A stretch of 64,000 nt of DNA from Charina bottae (taxonomy: Eukaryota; Chordata; Lepidosauria; Squamata; Charinaidae). Position numbers and translations under genes: made by a program. Numbering within the stretch: position 1 is the stretch's first letter; each line of letters opens with the position of its first letter. Under the pieces are notes generated by a model. It did no database searches, was not told where the DNA came from, and saw only the letters and a program-made list of their open reading frames with translations. The DNA lies in assembly GCA_023362775.1 (NCBI GenBank), contig JALMGJ010000005.1:63900463-63964462 (forward strand), given 5' to 3'. Positions 21,476 to 31,520 of this stretch are shown here, in pieces.

Positions 21476-21516
21476 GTGGAAACGTTTCACTCCTTATCCA
21501 AGGAGCTTCTTCAGTC
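21476..21516 (-). ncRNA. Candidate hammerhead ribozyme motif in Penelope 3' region
   Basis: Element strand: GACTGAAGAAGCTCCTT, loop GGAT, AAGGAGT, GAAACGTTTCC. This has the CUGANGA core, a stem II of six to seven pairs (CTCCTT/AAGGAG plus a closing A-U with one bulged G), then GAAA and the minimal ACGT stem III. Stem I is short (GA/TC). Penelope elements are known to carry hammerheads. Activity of this copy is unknown. Confidence 0.5.
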
Positions 21517-21615
21517 AGAGTAAAGTTAGTAAGGGAATCCTTAAATATGTTTCTAGGCTGGCTGTGTGACCTTGCACCTGGGGCTAGGTCATGGTTATTT
21601 TTGAGATGTTTGTTT

Positions 21616-22181
21616 CTAAGTCCCTTTATCATCTAAAGGAGGATCGTTAAGATTACCCTGCTGCTGTTGAGCTTGTGAAATGGTCTTAATCTTCCTAGGC
21701 ACAGAAGACAAAGCAGGAAGGAAGATAGGGGAAAGGTTATGCCTGAGGCCCCCACCTCTATTCAAGGAAGGATTTTCCAAGTTGGCATGAATGGATTCCT
21801 TGACCCCTCTCTCAAACCACCTATCTTCTCTGTCTAAAATGTGAACATTAATGTCCTCAAATGAGTGTCCTTTTTCCTTTAGATGAAGATAAACTGCTGA
21901 CTCTGGTCCTGTGGTGTTACTTCTCCTGTGTTGGGCCATCCTCCTGTACAAAGGTTGTTTGGTTTCTCCAATGTAGAGTTCAGAGCACTCCTCACTGCAC
22001 TGGATTGCATACACTACATTGCTTTCCTTGTGTTTTGGAGTTTGATCTTTGGGGTGTACAAGCCTCTGTCTCAGTGTGTTGGTGGGTTTGAAATATACAG
22101 GTATGTGGTGTTTGCCAAATATCCGTTTGATCTTTTCAGACACGCCAGCCATGTAAGGAATGACCAGGTTCTTCCGTTTAC
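21616..22181 (-). pseudogene. Penelope GIY-YIG endonuclease, C-terminal Pol fragment
   Basis: The frame is open from the element's cut edge to the stop at 21616. The true element homology starts near KRKNLVIPYMAGVSEKIKRI; residues N-terminal to that come from the inverted repeat and SINE side. FKPTNTLRQRLVHPKD is the conserved linker between reverse transcriptase and endonuclease of Penelope elements. The GIY-YIG domain follows, with VVYAIQC (the GIY position), LYIGETKQPLYRRMAQHRR (YIG and the catalytic Arg region) and a C-terminal block with FERGVKESIHANLENPSLN, where Glu and Asn are typical conserved residues. This enzyme nicks the target DNA for priming. No stops occur, but without reverse transcriptase the copy is inactive. 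Confidence 0.88.
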
Positions 22182-22285
22182 TCTGAGTCTCAGCCCTATC
22201 TGTCGCTGTGGATATCCAAATTGGGCCTTCACCAAATCTAAGTCTACCAGACCTAAAACAGCGACAGATAGGGCTGAGACTCAGA
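22182..22285. repeat. 28-bp perfect inverted repeat with 48-bp loop
   Basis: Arms at 22182-22209 and 22258-22285 are exact reverse complements (core CTCAGCCCTATCTGTCGCTG). They sit precisely at the Penelope-SINE junction, as if made by template switching during insertion. Confidence 0.9.
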
Positions 22286-22437
22286 CACCAGCTGGGTGAC
22301 CTTGGGCCAGTCACTTTCTCTCAGCCCTAGGAAGGAGGCAATGGCAAACCACTTCCGAAAATCTTGCCAAGAAAACTGCAGGGACTTGTCCAGGCAGTCT
22401 CTGAGAATCGGACACGATTGAACGGATTAAAAAAAAT
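22286..22437 (+). mobile_element. Sauria-type SINE, 5'-truncated
   Basis: The body reads AGCTGGGTGACCTTGGGCCA GTCAC, CTAGGAAGGAGGCAATGGCA, then AAACTGCAGGGACTTGTCCA and the BovB-like tail AGAATCGGACACGATTGAAC, ending in an A-rich run. The tRNA-related head is replaced by the inverted repeat. The tail likeness to BovB explains mobilisation by BovB, which is present nearby. Confidence 0.85.
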
Positions 22438-23861
22438 ATCAAGATATTCATGTGTACATGACTGGCCTTGAAAAGTTGCTATGAGGCAACTTAAATAACA
22501 CAAATACAAAAAATGATAAGACTTAATTAAAATACTATGAATAGAATTAAAACAAACAACAACAAAGCGGAAAGTTTAGGTTTGGATCCTATGTTTAAGT
22601 TAACCACATGATAAGTTCCTAATGGAAAAGTTTCTGATTACTTCCTGCCCTGAAAATTCTTTTGGACAGTTGGGGTAAGTATTTTAATTAATTATAACCC
22701 TTGATTTAAATTATCTTAAGATATAAACCACAGGATTTCACAGATTTATAATGTTATGAAAAGACGACTAGGAATTTTTTCCTAATTTTAATTTTAAAAT
22801 AGGAACTTTGTCTTAGAATTGCTAAGAATATTTTCAACCTTTAAAAGAAAATCAGAATAGCCATTTGGTGAGTATGGATGGTCTGTAGTCTCATTAATTG
22901 GTTAAAGCACAACAAAATGCTCGACCTTGACTTTAATGGCAGTTTTCTCATATATTAATTTATAATTTATCAATTATTAATGTTATGTATAGATCATTAC
23001 AATATATACAAAAGGAGCAAGATTCTATTCTGAGATCTGTCCATAATAGGTTTTCTTAATATAATCCACCAAACTTTATAGTATGAATTTATCACATTAT
23101 TAAAGTGGACTATTGTGCATTTATCAACTATTGTGCATTAATATGGATCAAAGCATAGGATATGCTAGTTTTAGGGCAAGACAGATTTAGGTGAGGGCAA
23201 TCCCCTAGTGACAACAGTTGTTTCTACCTTTCCTAATACGAAAATATGGTTATAAAAGAGCTAAGGGATTATATGCTGCTTGTATTGATTTAAAAGCTAC
23301 ATTTGATTTATTTTTATTTGATTTATTTTTATTTTTCTAGGCCACCCACTCATCAAGTGGCTCTGGGACCCTGATTTGATTTCCTGATCATTCTTTTGTA
23401 CCAAACTGGCCATCACTTCAATTAATTTCTGTCCCTTGTTCATTTAAGCAAAATACACCAAAGTTTAAAGTATTTAGTTGAAAATACTTTGCTACAGAAG
23501 ATTTAGCTTTCATACAGAGATATTTTTGGTATTCAGAGAGTCTAACAAAATTGTATGCTGCACCTTTGCTTTTTAATCTTTCTAAAAAAATTGTATTGTT
23601 TTTCAGCTAACCCTTTGAAAAACTTTTCCTCAAAATTTCTGGGTTAGTACTGGTTTATGCAGATTAAGTTGTAATACTAGTAAACTCGTTTGGTCCTTAT
23701 AACTTTATTACTAACTTTCTATTTATTATACTATATTTTGCTCTCTTAATTATAAGAAATATAAAGTGATGAGTGGTTTCTAAGCTTTAAAAAAAGTGAG
23801 ATGACAATTCTTTATAAGCAAGAATATAGTTAGCATTTAAAGACTATGATTTTTTTAAAAA
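22438..23861. other. Unique AT-rich sequence with a small L2 tail fragment
   Basis: Nothing was recognised except 23318-23375, where GGCCACCCACTCATCAAGTG GCTCTGGG looks like an antisense LINE 3' tail (GCCACTTGATGAGTGGGTGG on the other strand). Confidence 0.4.
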
Positions 23862-23878
23862 TATCTATCTATCTACAG

Positions 23879-23934
<56 letters not shown>
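23862..23934. repeat. (TATC)n microsatellite
   Basis: About 17 TATC units with one ACAG interruption near 23875. Confidence 0.95.
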
Positions 23935-24499
23935 AATCATAATTTACATGCTCCTGTAAGAAGCTACTTTTTTAGTTATGAAGTATGCCTCCAGTGGCCT
24001 TTCCAACTGGAAGTAAATGTGCATACAATTATAACTGTATTTAATTGCTTTAATTGAATTTTAATATATATTTTACTATATTTTGTTAATACTCTAAGCG
24101 TGACTATGTTTATCTCACAAAATAACACCATTGTACTGGTCTATCAGTGCAATAAAGTGATCAGAACTCAGGTGTGGATTCTTCTATCCATTTCTAGATA
24201 TGGCTTTATCACTCCAATATAGTAATCTGGTCCCCTGCATAATTAACAACCCTGTTGTTGGCTAATGGCAGGAGAAAGACTAAAGAAAACTTTATTCTTT
24301 GGGTAAATCCAGGTATTAGTTATCGTTGGTGTAGTTAAAAACTTTTTAAAGTAATAATCACTGGATGTTGAGAAAAAACAAAATCTGATTTTAGTTATGA
24401 AGTCATATTTAGTGGACCAAGTACCCATACCTCTATTTTCTAAGAAATTATGTATGACTTATTCAAGTACATAATACTGTAAGTTTTAAAAGGACATAA
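23935..24499. other. Unique AT-rich sequence, nothing recognised
   Basis: No gene or repeat was recognised. Confidence 0.5.
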
Positions 24500-24790
24500 A
24501 ATTTCCTCATTATCCAGATTTGATGCCTTACCTAACGCCATTCATAAGGGACACCTAAAACAAATCCCTAAAACAGAACAAATCTGTCCTTGTTTAGATG
24601 GACATATGGAATCAATGGAGCATCTCCTTTTTTTGCTCTATTGCTTGGTGTACAGATCTGAGAGAACACTTTATTTATCCCTTGCCTAAAGACTGTCTAG
24701 GTGGTCTATCTAGTTTTTATCTAACAGTTTTACAAGAGGCCCACAAATATATTATTCTTAACAGAGCTTAGTTTGTCATCAACTAGGCAT
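24500..24790 (+). mobile_element. Old LINE remnant with C-terminal zinc-binding motif
   Basis: Translation of 24580-24780 gives ICPCLDGHMESMEHLLFLC, a CX1-3C...HX4-5C pattern found downstream of reverse transcriptase in CR1/L2-related LINEs. A stretch resembling SFYLTVLQEAHKYIILNRA follows. No intact frame or tail remains. The clade is uncertain. Confidence 0.5.
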
Positions 24791-25097
24791 CTCAGACTGA
24801 AAATTATGTGATTTAGATTTGTTCAATTGTTTAGTTTTACACTGAAACTTCGATTTATTGGACCTTGATGCAATGGTGCAATTTTCTGCACCAATCAACG
24901 TCATTTATAAAATGGCATCCTTACACAAAGGATGTTAAATAATACAAATAGCACAATGACATCATTATGCACATGACACAAATCACAGCATGTAACACTT
25001 TCCAGTTTAACAGGTATTTGTTAATAACAGACACTACCCTCTCTAATTAATCCATTAGAATGAGGTTTCACTGTATTCTCATTCTCTCTCTCTCTCA
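24791..25097. other. Unique sequence, nothing recognised
   Basis: AT-rich with no signature. Confidence 0.45.
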
Positions 25098-25258
25098 TAT
25101 ACTGTAGGTCACATACAGTAAAATGCTACATATCTTGATTTTAAAAATTAATTTTAATTAGAAAGTTGACACACACATCTATAGTATATAGGTCATATAC
25201 AGTAAAATGCTATACATCTTAATTTAAAAATAATAATTTTAATTAGGAAGCTGACATA
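25098..25258. repeat. Diverged tandem duplication, two ~80-bp units
   Basis: Both units contain ACAGTAAAATGCTA, CATCTT, TTTTAATTAG and a final GCTGACA-like end (units about 25098-25172 and 25183-25257). It is AT-rich and not a simple repeat. Confidence 0.75.
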
Positions 25259-26244
25259 TTCCAAATAAAGCATTAGCTTCTTTCATCATCTGTACTGAAG
25301 TCTGTGAGCCCCAGAAGGGCCCAGAAGATTCTTAGAATGTAAAAATGGTGAGTCCTGTGTGGCCTGGTTTAAAGCTTTAAAAGTGGCCAAAGCTCTCTGC
25401 TAGGATTAAAATCTTTTATTTCTGCTTCATTTAGTTTCTTATTTTCCCATCCTTAAGTTCAGTTTTTGTTGCATCAATTTCTCTTTTTTTAAAAAAAGGT
25501 TATGTGTAAAATAGTACATTTCTTTCAATGTACATATTTTCATAAGCACTTTTCACAGTATATCCTCCCAAACAGTAGGATTTTGTTCACACGTTTTTCT
25601 AATATAGCTATATTTAATTTTTTCTTTGATATTTTTCAGTTACAAATATCATAATGTCTAGGATAATATGGACTTGAAGGATAGCAATGCATCTTGATTC
25701 ACACTAAGTAAATTTGCATCAGAATGGGTATTGATTCCCTCATTCTTATTTTTAGTATGGGATTTTCACTGCTGGTTGCATGTGAAGCTCAATCCTATAC
25801 CCCAGACAGCCATATCTCCAATAGAAGTGGGAAGCAGAACAAGATTTTTGACATTGAATGTAGTGGCCATATACTATAGGTTCAAATGGGAAGAGGCAGT
25901 TTCTTTGCTGGTCCCATACATGTTAAAAAATAAAGCTGCTTTCTCTTTTACTGTGGAAAACAGTAGAATAGTTCCACAGTAAATACTATATTTCTACCTC
26001 TGAAAACTTTGGTTTTCAAAAATAACTTTGAATAAAATAATTGCCTATCTGTACAAATTTTGTGTGCAACAGGAGGCTGACTTTCATAGAAGCAACAGAG
26101 AGACTTCCTTTTTGGAAACTACACAATTAACAAATGTTAAAAGTCTAGAGGTTACTTCTTAATAACATGTGTTACTTGGAAACAAAGTCACTGAATTAAA
26201 TAGGTTTAAAGACAGTATGGTATGATCTGGTAAAATAAAGTATA
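25259..26244. other. Unique AT-rich sequence, nothing recognised
   Basis: The frame at 25731-25982 has no domain and no coding character that I recognise. Confidence 0.45.
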
Positions 26245-27505
26245 CAGTATGAAGAAGTGTATACTTTACAGTCAGTCAACAACCAGTTGGTGTTGATAGG
26301 GGAGGAGAGGGCTGACCCGCGGCCCCTGACTTGTGGGATGCCGCAGGGGTCGGTTCTCTCTCCTCTCCTGTTCAACATCTACATGAAGCCGCTGGGCGAG
26401 ATCATCCGTCACCACGGGATGAGGTATCACCAATATGCTGATGATACCCAGTTATGCATCTCCATCCTGGGTGAAGTAGGTGATGCGGTCGATGCCTTAT
26501 CTCAGTGTCTGGAGGCTGTGGGGGTCTGGATGGGGAACAACAGGCTTCAACTGAACCCTGGTAAGATGGAGTGGCTGTGGATTGATGGCCCCCCTAGATC
26601 CGGGAAGTTGTCATCTTTGGTTCTGGGTGGGGTAGCACTACCTTGCTTGGATCCAGTGCGGAATCTGGGGGTCCTCCTGGACTTGCGACTCCTGCTCGAA
26701 GAGCAGGTGGCAGTCACGGCCAGGAGGGCCTTTGCACAACTTCGCGTTGTGCGCCAGTTACGCCCTTTCCTGGATCGGGAGGCCCTCCGAACAGTCACTC
26801 ACGCCCTTGTCATCTCCCGTATAGATTACTGTAATGCGCTCTACATGGGGCTACCCCTGAAGAGTATCCGGAAGCTTCAGCTGGTGCAGAATGCTGCGGC
26901 GCGAACAGTTATGGGTGCCATGAGATCGGCACATGTAACACCTCTGCTACGCGAGCTGCATTGGCTACCAGTTTGCTTCCGGGTCCAATTCAAGGTGTTG
27001 GTGATTACCTTTAAAGCCCTATATGGCATAGGGCCAGGATACCTGAGGGACCGTCTCGTCCCGATAACGTCGGCCCGCCCCACCCGTGCATGCAGAGAGG
27101 GCATGCTTCGGACCCCCTCAACAAGAGAATTCCATCTAGTGGGGTCCAGGAGACGTGCCTTCTCTGCGATAGCGCCCGCCTTATGGAATATCTTGCCCCC
27201 GGAGGTGAGACTGGCCCCTTTACTCCTGGCCTTTTGGAAGGCCCTTAAGACCTGGCTCTGCCGCCAGGCCTGGGACGACAGAGGCGGCAGTGCCTCCTGG
27301 GGTTGGCTGGCCCCGTAGTAATACGATCTATCCTACGGTCCCCAATCCATCTTGGATTTCATGTAATTTATTATTGGATGTATTTTAGATATTGTTTTTG
27401 TATAGTTTTTAAACTTTCAATTGTTGTAACCCGCCCAGAGTCCCTTGCAGGGGAGATGGGCGGGGAATAAATTGAAATAATAAATAAAAATAAATAAATA
27501 AAGTG
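26245..27505 (+). mobile_element. L2-clade LINE, 5'-truncated (copy B), best-preserved L2 here
   Basis: It has a long GC-rich coding part against an AT-rich background, then a 3' UTR ending in ACCCGCCCAGAGTCCC, GGGGAGATGGGCGGGGAATA and an (AAAT)n tail. The same tail marks copies C, D and E. The 5' half of the element (endonuclease and fingers) is missing. No clear target duplication was found. Confidence 0.9.
26257..27318 (+). pseudogene. L2 reverse transcriptase, C-terminal 353 codons, uninterrupted
   Basis: The frame begins inside reverse transcriptase. The first ~10 codons are probably flanking DNA, so the methionine is not native. Landmarks are GMPQGSVLSPLLFNIYMKPL (RT motif B region), HQYADDTQLCIS (catalytic YADD), LQLVQNAAARTVMGAMRSAH, LLRELHWLPVCFRVQFKVLV, KALYGIGPGYLRDRLV and RRRAFSAIAPALWNILPPEV. 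This fits an L2-clade LINE ORF2 C-terminus. It has no stops or frameshifts, suggesting a recent insertion, but lacks the endonuclease. Confidence 0.9.
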
Positions 27506-28624
27506 CAGAATAATTTTTGTTGTGCATCAGTGAGTCATTGACTTACTAGTTACACTGTTTCCTAGTCTTTGCTTTTAAAATTGCAGTTGTTTTCTCCCTC
27601 TAAATCAGTCAGCAAGTGATCAGGATTTATAGTCTGCTCCCAAGCATTGATTGGTTGTTCCTAGAAAGTATATCTAATTTGATTTAAACCAGGTTTTTCT
27701 TTCTTAGTAGAAGGAACACCTCCCTCTGGCCTCGTTTTCTATCTTACTGAGTTGTAGCCTGAAAGACCTGGCTTTGCATTGTCTTTTCAGCTTTTCCATG
27801 CCAAACACAGAAAGAGAAATAGTTAGGCAAAATTGTTGAAACCCCAATCTAAAAGTGTGAAGATGTGTGCATCTGTGTATGAGAGAGAATGTGCATGAAT
27901 CTTTTGTACAGAAGAATTTGGAATATGGCTTTCTTTCAGTATCTCTGAAGAAGGTGTAAATGAGTACAAATTGAGAATTTTATCTTTGACTGAGTTTCCT
28001 ATACAGTATCTCTTTGCAGTGTAGTGAGCTTGGCTAAGTCCCCTTTTTCTATATGGATACTTTTCCCTAAAGCAGCTGGCATTCAGTGTAGACCAAAAAA
28101 CAAAACAAAAAATACCAACTTATATGATTTATAATAACTTTAAAAGTCTTCCAGTTTTTACTACTGTAGTAATATTGTATGCCATTTCAGCTTGCATTTT
28201 AATATGAATATTCACTTTTTTATACTGTGTTCTCTTCCTTACATTATGTAACTTCCTTACAGAAGAAGGTTAGAGTTTTACTGTGCCTAATGCTGATAAT
28301 TGAGCAATATAAATGTATCTCTCTTTCTCTCTTACGTTGTGCTTAACTAAAGGATCAGGAGAAGAATAGAGCCTGAGGATCTGTTCACAAGTTCACGTGT
28401 TTCCCTTGCAGAAAAATAATACAGAACAAAATGTCACTCTGCTTCTGGTCACAACCTACCAATCCAGTTTCATATATACACTTCCCGCAACTGCTGCCCC
28501 TGCTTCTACAGAGAATGAGGAAACTGGTAGGCTGAGCGGGCAACCAACAGGTGATGCCAGGACTTCCCACTTGGCATTTCCCGGAAAAGTTAAATTTGGG
28601 GAAAAGAAGGGGTCTCCCACCCAA
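27506..28624. other. Unique sequence, nothing recognised
   Basis: No repeat family or gene signature. The frame beginning at 28397 only becomes recognisable where L2 copy C starts. Confidence 0.45.
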
Positions 28625-29009
28625 TCAGTCAGAGAGGGCTTGCTGTGGACCCCATCAGCTAAAGTGTTCCATCTAGCGGGGTCCAGGAGGCGGGCCTTCT
28701 CTGCAGTAGTGCCCACCCTCTGGAACATCTTACCTCCAGAGCTGAGACGATTTCCTTGCTCCCGACCTTCCGAAAAGACTTAAAGACCTGGATCTGCTGG
28801 CTTGCCTGGGAGGGAAATGCCAACAGTTCCTCTTGGGGATGGCTGGTCCCATAAACCCCACCCCCCCAAGTATTACCATCTTTAACATCTTTTACACTTG
28901 GATTTTATATTATTTATTAATATTGTAAATTTTTATTTATGTTTTTAACTATGTTTTATTGTGAACAGCCCAGGGTCCCCCGATGGGGGAGATGGGCGGT
29001 AATACAAAT

Positions 29010-29053
<44 letters not shown>

Positions 29054-29063
29054 ACAAATAAAT
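28625..29063 (+). mobile_element. L2-clade LINE 3' end fragment (copy C)
   Basis: The coding tail has REGLLWTPSAKVFHLAGSRR, RAFSAVVPTLWNILPPELR, then a frameshift before the native C-terminal stretch. The 3' UTR has CAGCCCAGGGTCCCCCGATG and GGGGGAGATGGGCGGTAATA, then an (AAAT)n run (29009-29063). Only the last ~50 codons are present. Confidence 0.85.
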
Positions 29064-31258
29064 AAAATGTCTGAAATCTCATAAAATAAAATTGAGATCT
29101 CAAGAGCGTGTCATGATTTGTGATCCTATGACCCTATCCGCTCCAGTTTGTGCTTTTTTTTAGCAAGGAAGGAGAAGAATGCCCATCAGGGAATCAAAGG
29201 AGACATGTCCCTGTGTCATGCTTTGCCAGATTTTATTTTTCTCCCAAATAAATTTTTAGAACAAAGCAAAAGGCTATCTTTATTGGGGAAATGAATTTTA
29301 ATCAACAGACCCTGAGGGGTCAAGGAAATTAGGAAACTTTCAGCCATATCAATGAAGACTTCCTCATCCTACCAAGCTATACATCATGGGAAGTTAAGAA
29401 ACAATCTCGTGGTTATTGGACCATATTCTGGAAACAGCTAGTAGCAGACAGAATAACCCATTACCACCACAAACACTGCAGCTGGAAAAGGGTTTGTGGC
29501 TAGGAGTCTGGAGACTGGCAAAAGTTGGTGCTCTCTAACTGCAAATGAATATAGGGTAGACTGAGTTTCCTTGAGATCTTTTCACTTTGGTTCAGACACA
29601 TCTTCAGATTCATATTTACTTAGTAATTAATAATGTCCCTCCCGAATCATTGCATTTTCCCACTAGTAATAACTTCATTTTAAAGGGATACAGGCTTTTT
29701 ATCTGGCAGCTAAATTCTACTGAAATTCTAAAGAAAATTGTTTAATATTAGAACCGAAGACCTGAATAATCATAGTGCTAAAGGATGGAGATAATATTAA
29801 ATAGATTTTTAATTTGCCCCATTCCTTGTGTGAGTTTTTTTTTTCAAAAAAAACCATAGTGGGTTTTTTCCCCCCTCCCTGCTCTCCCTAGCAACAATAA
29901 TCTAAAACTTTATATTCAGCGAACTGAGAAGGAAAATGGAATGCACCCAAATTACAGAATAGTACAAGGGAATTTAATTAAGAATGTACACATTAGAATT
30001 TCAGTGGGATCTTCTATTTAATGTTACTTTATTAAGCCTTCTATCAAACGCCTTTTTTATGTATATCAGTTGATATACAATTAATCTGTTCTCTTGTGAG
30101 GAAAAAAAGAGCACCTGAGGTGGATGAAAAGTGTCAGATTATAATAATTATAAGCAGCTGTTCACTTGGAATCACCTCTGGCCTACATGGGGGATGCTGT
30201 GAGTTACCACTCTGCACAACAGCCCACCTCATTAGACTTGACCTTCCCAGCTGGGGATTTCATTTGTGTTTTTTTTAATGGATTTGTATACTGCAAATCA
30301 TAACACCTTATGAAGCCTGACTCTTTGTTGCAATAATAGAAGAGCGCAATGGAATATTAAAAAAAAATAATAATAAAGCAAAACAAAGTAACTGCTACTG
30401 TAAATGGCAGGATCCAAATACCAGTGTAGGTAACATTTGGGAGCCATAGTGAAAGAGATTGGGGCAGTGTCTTAATGGCACTGTTTTAACTGGAGATAAA
30501 ACAGAGTAAATCAGACCTAGCAGATGTGTTGGAAAACAGGGGCAGGATCCCTACCAGCAACTTACAGCATTTTCTAGAGCTATCCAACCACTCTGATGAC
30601 AAAATAACAGTTTATGAAGATAAGGTTTATATTGCTCCAACAATGGCCAGATGATGCTAAAAGGTGATGAAGGGTGGTAGGAAGAAATCTGTCAGCTTAA
30701 TCCCATTCAGAGGATGCATTCAAGTGTATTACTGAACCTCCCCTTCCCTTTGGCATCACTAGAGAACTGGCCTGCATGGGCAAAATGGCCTGCAGCAAGG
30801 AGCTTTCGTGTACATGCAAAGTCTTCACACGAGCTGGAACCTCACAGGTAATCGTCCCAGTCTCCACGGAGATTTGCTCTCCAGTGAGGCAGGAGGAGAG
30901 AAGAGGATGCTTAGTGCTCCTCGCCTGCTCAGCTATAACTTGGGAATTTAGCACCAAAACAGGGCTCTTCTCCTTTGAAAAGGGCCCTTTCAGGAGAACA
31001 AAACCAGACAGGAGATGCAGGTTTTTTTCCTACTTCCTGAGATATAGACAGGTTGGACATGTAGCGGAATGGTGTTGAAACTCCATTTTAGAAGAAACAG
31101 GTGTAACATTCTCATATTTAGGCATGAGCAAAATGTTTTGCCTTTATAGTGATAGATGTTTCTTCTCAGTCAAAGGGAAAAATGTGTAGAACCTGAGTTT
31201 AACAAAGTGTACAATCATTCTCCTTAGTGTTTCTCTTGTTCTAGGGCATCAGAGAAAG
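29064..31258. other. Unique sequence, possible conserved parts, no gene
   Basis: 29740-30300 is repeat-free and contains balanced-composition segments such as AGCAGCTGTTCACTTGGAAT near 30152 that could be conserved noncoding DNA. At 30697-31078 open frames occur on both strands (86 and 100 codons). Neither shows a recognisable domain, and overlapping frames of this size arise by chance. Confidence 0.35.
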
Positions 31259-31368
31259 AGGAAGGAAGGAAGGAAGGAAGGAAGGAAGGAAGGAAGGAAG
31301 GAAGGAAGGAAGGAAGGAAGGAAGGAAGGAAGGAAGGAAGGAAGGAAGGAAGGAAGGAAGGAAGGAAG
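31259..31368. repeat. (GGAA)n microsatellite, long
   Basis: About 27 uninterrupted GGAA units. This is the longest tetranucleotide array in the window and matches the unit of the one at 10.65 kb. Confidence 0.95.
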
Positions 31369-31444
31369 CTTGATCCCTATTGAATTGAACACCTAATGTA
31401 AACTCATCACCAATATGACTCTCTGTCTATATATGGAGTCATTT

Positions 31445-31520
31445 ACACATACACATACACGCACACACACACATACACATGCGCACACAAACACACAAAT
31501 TCACACACACACATATACAT
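31445..31520. repeat. Imperfect CA-rich tract
   Basis: Mixed CA, CATA and CACG dinucleotides. Confidence 0.8.

Larger units (their letters stand above)
21403..22181 (-). mobile_element. Penelope-like element, 3' part with GIY-YIG endonuclease
   Basis: In element (minus) orientation the endonuclease coding end is followed by a stop at 21616, then about 200 bases of 3' region. This ends in the terminal block with CTGAAGAAGC...GTGAAACGTTTCC and CACAGACTGTTCCACCTGG. The same terminal block occurs alone at 44.2 kb. The reverse transcriptase is missing, and the element is cut at 22181, where a 28-bp inverted repeat and a SINE begin. Confidence 0.88.

Noticed and set aside
23862..23934. Regular repeat array as a possible CRISPR
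   Set aside because: Four-base units without spacers in a eukaryotic context; a microsatellite.
30697..31078. Opposed frames of 86 and 100 codons as a possible host exon
   Set aside because: No recognisable domain and no clear splice context. Both strands are open, so coding cannot be supported.
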